DNA of 47,977 nucleotides from an uncultured Oribacterium sp. Lineage in GTDB: Bacteria > Bacillota > Clostridia > Lachnospirales > Lachnospiraceae. The translations under genes were made by a program, and so were the position numbers. Positions within the stretch are counted from its first letter, which is position 1. Each line of letters opens with the position of its first letter. The notes beneath the pieces were generated by a model, which was given only the letters and a program-made list of their open reading frames with translations, ran no database searches and had not been told where the DNA came from. The DNA lies in NCBI GenBank assembly GCA_946413525.1, contig CAMKKZ010000031.1, positions 1-47,977 on the forward strand, read 5' to 3'. Of the stretch, positions 42,393-47,977 are shown piece after piece.

Positions 42393-44798
42393 TCAGCTTC
42401 CGGGATCCCATGCCTCACAAAGCGGGCTCCCCGTTTCCGGGTCAAGGAGCAGGAGTTTGCAGCCCCGGGCCGGAGTTTTCGACAAGCCCAAAAGCACCGC
42501 GGGATCGGTCTTTGCGCAGTCCTCCGCAATCAAGGTCTCCTTAACGCTCGTCATGACCGGAATCCCATCCTTTGAATTTTCCAAAGTGACATAGCGGGCA
42601 AAAATGAGCTTCGCGCCGGCCGGAGCCGTTACCCTTCCACCGGCAAGGGACGGAATGAGGACAATTTCTATTTCAAGTTTCCGGGGATCCGTACCCTTGT
42701 GGTTCCCGTCTCCCTCGACCTTGTACCAGACATAATAGGTTCCGGCGTCGGTGGCTGTGGGGATGGATGTGGTATAAGGTTGTGTAGCTTCGGTTGCGGT
42801 GCCAGGAGCGTACTGCATCTCGCCTCCGGTTGCTGTACCCGTGATGGTAACAAGCGGATTATCCGTACCGTCATAGGCACGGTTATTCGCAGTAACTGTA
42901 GCCGGGACAGCGTTCGCCTTGCTGACCGTCACGCTCACGTCCACATTTTCTACAGTATTATAGTTAGACGAAGTCGGTGTAAAGTTCGCCTTGAATGTTG
43001 CAGCCGGGATAACGACGTTGCCCACGCTCTTCGTGCTGTCCAACCATGCCCAGGTTCCCGGCGTGTTGCCTTCCGGATTCTTCCCTTCCAGAGAGACATC
43101 TGCCAGCGTTTGTCCGTAGGTCGCGGTCAGGCCTGTAGGAGCATTCGCGGTTGGATCAGCCTTGCCGATCGTGTATTCCACGCTGGCGGTCGCGCCGCCT
43201 ACTGTGATACTGGCCTTGTAATCGCCTGCATCGGTGGGTGCGGTCTCCGTGGCCGTTCCATAGCTTCCGTCGGTCTTTTTCCGGTACCAGACCTTCGCTC
43301 CGCCCCGGATGCTGCTGTCATCGGTGATGGTCGCACCGTATGGAGTCGTCCCATCATAGGTACCGCCACTGGCAGCAATGGTCAGAGTTGCTACATGTTT
43401 ATTATCGACCGCCGGCAAATCGCAGCCGTCCGCCGTGCAGGTCGCCGTAATGGTCGCACCGCTGACGCTATAACTGAAGCTGTGCGTGTGGGAAGTCTTC
43501 AGCGAAAATGTATTTGATCCAGATGAGAAGATTACAGATGACAGATTGAGCTTTAAAGCGGGGCGGACACCAAGATTGCCTGACACATTGTTGCCAACCG
43601 GGTAAACATAGCCGACATTGCCGTCCACGTACGCCGCCATGTCTTCGCCGATGCCGGGCGAGCGCAGCCACCAGCCATCGGTGAAGCCTGACTTCAGGAT
43701 CTCTTCCGGAAGCGCTTCTGCTTCTTCTGTGCTTAATAGAAACATCTGTGCATCATTGGTCGTTTCAGATACCTCTGTCGATTCGAATTTATAAGTTATC
43801 AGGGTAACCTCTTGTATAGCAGCTGCCACACCATTGAAATCCGGCTTCCCCTCTCCAGCAGTTCCTGATACTATTCTTCCCAGATATTCTTTCACATATG
43901 AGTTATTATAACTGTTACCTTGACCATCTGAAGGAAAAACTGACCTGCCGAATTCCGTTCCAGCCGCAAGCAGCGTTACCGTACCGGCATCCACGGAATC
44001 ATCATCGATGACATACCAATCACAATTATTAAATCTCACGGTGGTGGTAGTATTCACAATGTAGAAACATGGAAACTTTGCCGTATCTGGTGAAAACTCC
44101 CTTGTTTCCGCAGAAAAACTGACCTTTGACAGATCGAGCCTTAATGCGGGGCGGACACCGTAGGCATTTGCTATATTAGGTGAGTTATTATCGATACCGC
44201 CGCCGCTGCCGTCTCTGACTCCTTCCAGGTATAATACTCTCCTAGGACTCGTATCCGTTGAGCGAGTCCACCACTCTCCTTTCGTACAGTTTCCCCCAGT
44301 GAAATCTATCTTTTTTACCTCTTCGGGAAGAGCTCCGGCCTCATCATAACTGAGAAGGAACAGCTTAGCTTCCGTAACATTAACATCCGTCAGATCAGTA
44401 TCCGCAATAAACTTCGCCATAGATTTAAATGAACCGGTTTCAGTCAGCTCATCCAGTCTCTTCTTCACCGTCGAATAGATGTAACTGCTGCTTGATGCAG
44501 TAGTATCATCAAACGCACAAGTACCAAAGCTCGTATCAGCCGCAAGCAGCGTCACTGTCCCTGCATCTGCCGCCGTTGAGTCGTCTGCTATGATATACCA
44601 CGGTATCCCTTTGAAGGACACCTGCAATGCAGTCAGGGCATCACCGCTCTTAGTTTTGTTAGCCTCCGTGGTTACATCATAGGCGGCATACGCTTTCGTA
44701 TCATCCGCATATACCGTAAAACCCATCTCCGGCACCAGCCCCATTACAAGCGCAATGCCGAGAAAGATATTCTTTAACTTTTTCAATTTTTTCTTCAC
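42393..44798 (-). CDS. Secreted surface protein with two DUF6273-type domains and Ig-like repeats
   Basis: The protein of about 801 residues begins at GTG 44798 (or TTG 44801), with SD AAAGGAGG at suitable spacing for both. A signal peptide ends near VYADD (about residue 32). Two DUF6273-type modules (about 50-235 and 250-430) each end with GVRPALRLDLS/GVRPALKLNLS and contain WWTRS or WWLRSPG. Then follow a Cys-containing linker and three or so Ig-like bacterial repeats (about 465-720; VEYTIGKADPTANAPTGLTA, VTVSKANAVPATVTA) of the MBG type. There is no LPXTG sorting signal. It is probably released or wall-associated; function is unknown. Confidence 0.82.
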   Translation of the reverse strand: MKKKLKKLKNIFLGIALVMGLVPEMGFTVYADDTKAYAAYDVTTEANKTKSGDALTALQVSFKGIPWYIIADDSTAADAGTVTLLAADTSFGTCAFDDTTASSSSYIYSTVKKRLDELTETGSFKSMAKFIADTDLTDVNVTEAKLFLLSYDEAGALPEEVKKIDFTGGNCTKGEWWTRSTDTSPRRVLYLEGVRDGSGGGIDNNSPNIANAYGVRPALRLDLSKVSFSAETREFSPDTAKFPCFYIVNTTTTVRFNNCDWYVIDDDSVDAGTVTLLAAGTEFGRSVFPSDGQGNSYNNSYVKEYLGRIVSGTAGEGKPDFNGVAAAIQEVTLITYKFESTEVSETTNDAQMFLLSTEEAEALPEEILKSGFTDGWWLRSPGIGEDMAAYVDGNVGYVYPVGNNVSGNLGVRPALKLNLSSVIFSSGSNTFSLKTSHTHSFSYSVSGATITATCTADGCDLPAVDNKHVATLTIAASGGTYDGTTPYGATITDDSSIRGGAKVWYRKKTDGSYGTATETAPTDAGDYKASITVGGATASVEYTIGKADPTANAPTGLTATYGQTLADVSLEGKNPEGNTPGTWAWLDSTKSVGNVVIPAATFKANFTPTSSNYNTVENVDVSVTVSKANAVPATVTANNRAYDGTDNPLVTITGTATGGEMQYAPGTATEATQPYTTSIPTATDAGTYYVWYKVEGDGNHKGTDPRKLEIEIVLIPSLAGGRVTAPAGAKLIFARYVTLENSKDGIPVMTSVKETLIAEDCAKTDPAVLLGLSKTPARGCKLLLLDPETGSPLCEAWDPGS

Positions 44799-44855
44799 CA
44801 ATTATTTCCTCCTTTGTTTTGTTTTCCAACAGCGGCGGACACAGTTCCCGGAAGC

Positions 44856-44875
44856 TTATCCGAACATTCGGATAA
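44856..44875. repeat. Perfect 9-bp palindrome
   Basis: TTATCCGAA-CA-TTCGGATAA lies between the small membrane protein stop (44893) and the DUF6273-type gene start. It may be an operator or a weak terminator; no T-run follows on the minus strand. Confidence 0.55.
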
Positions 44876-44892
44876 TTTTCGAAACAATGAGT

Positions 44893-45195
44893 TCAGGTCT
44901 TTGTCATATCAATATTCCTGTATTTCTGTGTGATGATCGTGACGATAACCCCCAAAGCGAATGAAATCAGCGCCGCAATAACATATCCGCCCGCTTCCGG
45001 TCCGAGGATCGTTGCTCCCAGAAGGGAACTGCTTTTCCCGACCGTTCCGCTCACTCCCGGAGCAAACATCAAAACCATCATGAGCAAAGCACCCATTCCC
45101 GCGGCAAGAAGCGACAATCTTCGGATCTGCTTTTTCTCCCGGTATAATGAACTTTTCCGACGGATCTCAGACATCTGTTCTTCAATACTTCTCAT
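44893..45195 (-). CDS. Small two-helix membrane protein, paralogue of the sigma-operon protein
   Basis: The 100-residue protein starts at ATG 45195 (MRSIEEQMSEIRRKSSLYRE), 8 bases after AAGGAGG. It has a charged N-terminal helix, a first membrane helix (about 28-48), a short outside loop, a second membrane helix (about 70-90) and a basic tail QKYRN. Size, topology and the start MRxIxxQ match the 107-residue product of 46913-47236, so the two are probably paralogues. It is separated from the sigma operon by a terminator and likely has its own promoter. The arrangement resembles minimal membrane anti-sigma factors, but this is inference. Confidence 0.78.
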   Translation of the reverse strand: MRSIEEQMSEIRRKSSLYREKKQIRRLSLLAAGMGALLMMVLMFAPGVSGTVGKSSSLLGATILGPEAGGYVIAALISFALGVIVTIITQKYRNIDMTKT

Positions 45196-45303
45196 ATTCA
45201 CCGCCTCCTTCGGTTCTATATTACCCATTCACTATATATAATGCAGATTTTTTCGATTTTTCTCACCTTTTCTCAAAAAAAGTTAAAATAAATTTTTGAG
45301 CAA

Positions 45304-45330
45304 TAAAAAACCACCCTGAGAAGAGTGGTT
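45304..45330 (-). terminator. Terminator of the sigma-factor operon
   Basis: On the minus strand AACCACTC pairs with GGGTGGTT (one G-U pair), followed by TTTTTTATTG. It lies about 175 bp after the PrsW-like gene stop. Confidence 0.7.
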
Positions 45331-45370
45331 AGATTGCCCACCATTGGCACCTTTTTGTATTACTCACTTT

Positions 45371-45391
45371 GATATCGCAATTTGCGACATC
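45371..45391. repeat. 10-bp inverted repeat in the operon's 3' region
   Basis: GATATCGCAA (45371-45380) and TTGCGACATC (45382-45391) pair at 9 of 10 positions. It may be an operator or processing site. Nothing else is seen in 45331-45504. Confidence 0.45.
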
Positions 45392-45504
45392 AAAAATTCT
45401 CTGAAAACAGTAGCGTTTTTCTTTAGAATATGGTAATCTACGCACAGGCTGTCTTGAGAATGCCTTCTTTAACTACATCTGATGCTGATCATCTGTCAGT
45501 TGTT

Positions 45505-46131
45505 TCACTCCGTCTGAAGCTTCCTGTATGCCAGAAAAACAAGAACCGCCGTGATAAGCGGCAGGCAGAAGCCTATTGCGGAAATGATGCCGCTCTCCGA
45601 TGCCAGAAGATTGTAGATGCCGTGAAACAGCATACTTACGGAAAGCGCTCCAAGTATGGTCGAAACACCGGATATCTTATAATGCCTTGCCAGCACAAGC
45701 CCAAGGGCAAGCGCACAGATACTCACTATGTGCATCACGCCTACCGCAAGCCCCCGTATAAGCAGGAATCCCAAGCTCTCCGTGCCGATTGTGAGCATGG
45801 AGCAGACATTCTCAAAGGAAGCAAACCCCGCTCCCACACCGACGGCGGCAGTAAAAAGCCTGTCATCATCAGGTGCGAACATCAGGGCATAGAATAATAG
45901 TGGCAGGAATTTCATAGTCTCTTCCACTACAGGTGATATGAATATCGCAGTATCCTCCGTCCCATAACCAAAAGCAACATCTATAAAACCGCTGACATAC
46001 GCCCCGAGTAGGCATGCCGCCATACCGATCAGAAAAAAGACAACAAGCCTGCGGGCATTATCCCGTACCAGGAAAACAGTCAGCAGCAAAGGCAGCCCTA
46101 TACATATCAGGATATTCTCTGAAAAGATCAT
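45505..46131 (-). CDS. PrsW-like intramembrane metalloprotease
   Basis: The 208-residue polytopic membrane protein has the PrsW family motifs: EE in SPVVEETMKFLPLLFY, GFASFENVCSM, an intramembrane His in VMHIVSICALALG and SMLFHGIYNL. PrsW performs the first cut of membrane anti-sigma factors, for example RsiW in Bacillus subtilis. ATG 46131 overlaps the stop of the preceding gene (ATGA), showing translational coupling; an in-frame upstream start would lie within that gene. As last gene of an operon headed by a sigma factor, it likely acts on one of the small membrane proteins encoded here, which is inference. Confidence 0.85.
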   Translation of the reverse strand: MIFSENILICIGLPLLLTVFLVRDNARRLVVFFLIGMAACLLGAYVSGFIDVAFGYGTEDTAIFISPVVEETMKFLPLLFYALMFAPDDDRLFTAAVGVGAGFASFENVCSMLTIGTESLGFLLIRGLAVGVMHIVSICALALGLVLARHYKISGVSTILGALSVSMLFHGIYNLLASESGIISAIGFCLPLITAVLVFLAYRKLQTE

Positions 46132-46916
46132 TCTGCCTTCACCACCTTCCGTACCGACAGATACCACAACGGCATCCCAAGCGTCTCCAATGTCAGGAAC
46201 AGGTTATACCAGTTCCCTCCGCTCATGTATTTTGCCATTATCATCCATGTGACAAGGGCAAAGGAGAGGAACACCTGCGCATATGGCAGATTCCCCCTGT
46301 ATGCGCTGATAAGCTTATAAGCAAAGAAGACGATTCCCGCTATCAGCAGGGCATACGCACACAGAGCCGGTATGTTCTCAGCATTTTCCGGAACTATGAA
46401 TGTAAGCCCCTGGCATACGATGATGGCGGTACATAATACGCCAAGTACGATCCATTCCGGCTTGCCAAATGCCTGTGACCACCTGAGCGAGCGGACGATG
46501 CTGTAGAACAGCCACGAAAACACGGCACCCGCAATGATATCCTGCACGATCTCGCCCGACCACAGTATCCACAATACAACATTGGATACTGAAAACAAAA
46601 AGGTCCCGGCAAGATAACTCATCGGAAGGCGTGTACGACGTTTTACAGATGAATTGATCGCTGCCGCAGTGACTAAAAACTGTGCCGCTTCCCCTATTTC
46701 GTTGGCAGCAAAGGGCATCCTCGATTCAGGACGCATCAGATCATATATAAGCCAGTACAGATCAGTAAGAAGCCATAGTGCGAAGCTGAAGGACAGAAAT
46801 ACTGCGGTAAGGCTTCTTCCACTCTCGCCGATCAGCTTTACGGCCAGCGTCAAAAGTACAGCTAATACCACGATCTGCATGGATACGGATATGAGGGTGA
46901 TCTGTATTATTGTCAT
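46128..46916 (-). CDS. Polytopic membrane protein of the sigma operon
   Basis: The 262-residue protein has about eight hydrophobic segments joined by short loops, with basic residues at the presumed cytoplasmic sides (SSVKRRTRLP, SVRKVVKAE). I do not recognise the family; layout resembles 7TM sensor membrane domains without a cytoplasmic output domain. Both ends overlap neighbours by ATGA (start with the small membrane gene, stop with the PrsW-like gene), so all are translated together. It may sense the signal controlling the sigma factor; that is inference. Confidence 0.8.
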   Translation of the reverse strand: MTIIQITLISVSMQIVVLAVLLTLAVKLIGESGRSLTAVFLSFSFALWLLTDLYWLIYDLMRPESRMPFAANEIGEAAQFLVTAAAINSSVKRRTRLPMSYLAGTFLFSVSNVVLWILWSGEIVQDIIAGAVFSWLFYSIVRSLRWSQAFGKPEWIVLGVLCTAIIVCQGLTFIVPENAENIPALCAYALLIAGIVFFAYKLISAYRGNLPYAQVFLSFALVTWMIMAKYMSGGNWYNLFLTLETLGMPLWYLSVRKVVKAE

Positions 46917-47236
46917 ATATCCTGTTCCTTTTCCTTATACTTTTTATAATGCTGACAGAGAAGCGTAACTACTATCCCAAGGACAAAGAACAGTATCGAG
47001 ATCAGCACATATCCCACCGTCGGAACCACAAGTATCATGCTTCCGTACTGCCTAACGGGTGTCTGCTCCGATACCCGTTCAAGAGCAGGTATATTGCAGG
47101 CAACGGTTACAACAAGCATAACACAGATGAGACACGCTGCGACCTCACCGATGATCTTCCTGCGTAGCTTCCTTAAATCCGTATAGATCTCCCTGCGCCT
47201 GTTTACTTCCTTTATCTGATCCTTAATATCGCGCAT
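46913..47236 (-). CDS. Small two-helix membrane protein, candidate anti-sigma factor
   Basis: The 107-residue protein starts MRDIKDQIKEVNRRREIYTD, a charged cytosolic helix, then a membrane helix (about 29-49), an outside loop of about 20 residues, a second membrane helix (about 68-92) and a very basic tail (QHYKKYKEKEQ). Its start lies 14 bases inside the sigma-factor gene and its stop overlaps the next start (ATGA). Position immediately after a sigma gene, with a membrane anchor and a cytosolic N-terminal helix, suggests an anti-sigma factor; there is no zinc-finger motif. A paralogue lies at 44893-45195. Confidence 0.8.
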   Translation of the reverse strand: MRDIKDQIKEVNRRREIYTDLRKLRRKIIGEVAACLICVMLVVTVACNIPALERVSEQTPVRQYGSMILVVPTVGYVLISILFFVLGIVVTLLCQHYKKYKEKEQDI

Positions 47237-47789
47237 CGTCTATCCCCATCCCTTCCAAAGTCTTTTTAAGTGCTTTCTTTCCCCGGTCAATGAGGTTATA
47301 GAGCTGACGGAGCTTTATTCCCATCGCCTGGACGATTTCTTCATGTGTAAGCCCCTCGATATATAAAAGCATCAGTGCCCTGCGGTAATCTGCCTTCAGA
47401 GCCGAAAGAGCCTTATAGAGCATCCTGTTCTGCTCATCCTTAAGCAATGCCGATTCCGGCGTGTCCATATCCGATACCATTCCCTCATCAAGAGGTACAG
47501 CCTCCATCTTATGTTTACGGATATGCATAAGCGCGTTATTCCTCGCAATCGCATAGAGCCAGCTCTTGAAGCTTCCGTCTTTCCTGATTTCAAAGTCCGG
47601 CTTATCGACCGCAAGCTTTGCAAAGGTATCCATTAAAAGCTCCTCGGCATCCTCTTCGTTCCTGACATAGCTTAAGAGGAACAGGTAAAGACCATCCCTG
47701 TAGGCGATCAGCAGAGCTTCCAGATCCCTGTCATCATATTCGGTTATATATCGCAGATATACCTCTTCTGCGTTAGGAAGGTCGTTCAT
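47223..47789 (-). CDS. ECF-type RNA polymerase sigma factor
   Basis: The 188-residue protein has sigma region 2 (about 20-90: RDGLYLFLLSYVRNEEDAEE, DTFAKLAV, SFKSWLYAIARNNALMHIRK) and region 4 (about 125-180: LKADYRRALMLLYIEGLTHE, AMGIKLRQLYNLIDRGKKAL). Region 3 is lacking, as in ECF factors. It directs polymerase to a small regulon, probably including its own operon. It is the first gene of a four-gene coupled operon ending in a PrsW-like protease. SD AGAGGCAGG precedes ATG 47789. A terminator-like hairpin sits in the leader (47834-47878). Confidence 0.93.
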   Translation of the reverse strand: MNDLPNAEEVYLRYITEYDDRDLEALLIAYRDGLYLFLLSYVRNEEDAEELLMDTFAKLAVDKPDFEIRKDGSFKSWLYAIARNNALMHIRKHKMEAVPLDEGMVSDMDTPESALLKDEQNRMLYKALSALKADYRRALMLLYIEGLTHEEIVQAMGIKLRQLYNLIDRGKKALKKTLEGMGIDDARY

Positions 47790-47833
47790 ACGCCTGCCTC
47801 TTTTCTCAAAGTTTGTATTTTTTCAAAAATAAA

Positions 47834-47878
47834 GCAGCTTCCCCGGATTCCCACTTTGGGAAAGACAGGGGAAACTGC
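47834..47878 (-). terminator. Terminator-like hairpin upstream of the sigma operon
   Basis: On the minus strand GCAGTTTCCCC pairs with GGGGAAGCTGC (one mismatch), with an inner TTCCC/GGGAA stem, followed by TTTATTTTT. It lies 45 bases upstream of the sigma gene. It ends an upstream gene beyond the window or acts as an attenuator in the sigma leader. A TATAAA at 47900-47895 lies upstream with only a poor -35. Confidence 0.6.
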
Positions 47879-47922
47879 CCGTTCTTCTGGTTATTTTATA
47901 CGAAAAAATGGCGCAGTTATAC

Positions 47923-47977
<55 letters not shown>

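Overview
This 48-kb window looks like a chromosomal segment of a Lachnospiraceae-type Clostridia (Bacillota). The evidence is moderate GC, strong Gly-rich Shine-Dalgarno (SD) sequences, frequent TTG/GTG starts, a short clostridial-type HisRS beside aspS, and a CBS/DRTGG-type manganese pyrophosphatase. It also carries a SpoIIE-type phosphatase, a PrsW-type protease and many large secreted lipoproteins. I saw no rRNA, tRNA, CRISPR array or complete insertion sequence.

Layout. Positions 1-4000 hold a lipoprotein running off the left edge, a small hypothetical gene and a 941-aa lipoprotein, all on the minus strand. Positions 4039-8107 hold a TetM-like ribosomal GTPase fused to a YacP/Rae1-type NYN nuclease domain (minus), facing away from a ThrH-type phosphatase (plus). 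Positions 8271-25600 are a long minus-strand block: an orphan peptide-type solute-binding lipoprotein with a membrane SpoIIE-type phosphatase, CBS-pyrophosphatase, an L,D-transpeptidase, an RdgB-phosphoesterase fusion, an RlmL-like rRNA methyltransferase, a DUF1700-type membrane protein, aspS, hisS, lysA and a rhomboid-fold membrane protein. Positions 25800-34100 are accessory: a 5-copy hairpin tandem array, two secreted proteins, a histidine acid phosphatase, two paralogous AAA-ATPase/PD-(D/E)XK proteins with a decayed third fragment, and gene remnants. Positions 34330-39114 hold a TetR regulator divergent from a trehalose PTS (treP) plus phosphotrehalase (treC) operon. Positions 39634-44800 hold a clostripain-like protease and a DUF6273-type surface protein. 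Positions 44893-47789 hold a translationally coupled operon: ECF sigma factor, two-helix membrane protein, polytopic membrane protein and PrsW-like protease. A paralogue of the small membrane protein lies downstream.

The most distinctive content is non-coding. A ~70-75-bp two-hairpin repeat occurs as one to four tandem units at seven loci, always in the same orientation. At five loci its edge supplies the SD sequence of the following minus-strand gene. There are also a 164-bp non-autonomous transposon-like element with 18-bp terminal inverted repeats and an exact 8-bp target duplication, a family of ATGAAAAGC-type hairpins, REP-like palindromes containing GGGGACGGTTCC or close variants, and a CTTA tetranucleotide repeat at the right edge upstream of the sigma operon. 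Several proteins carry in-frame tandem repeats or low-complexity insertions.
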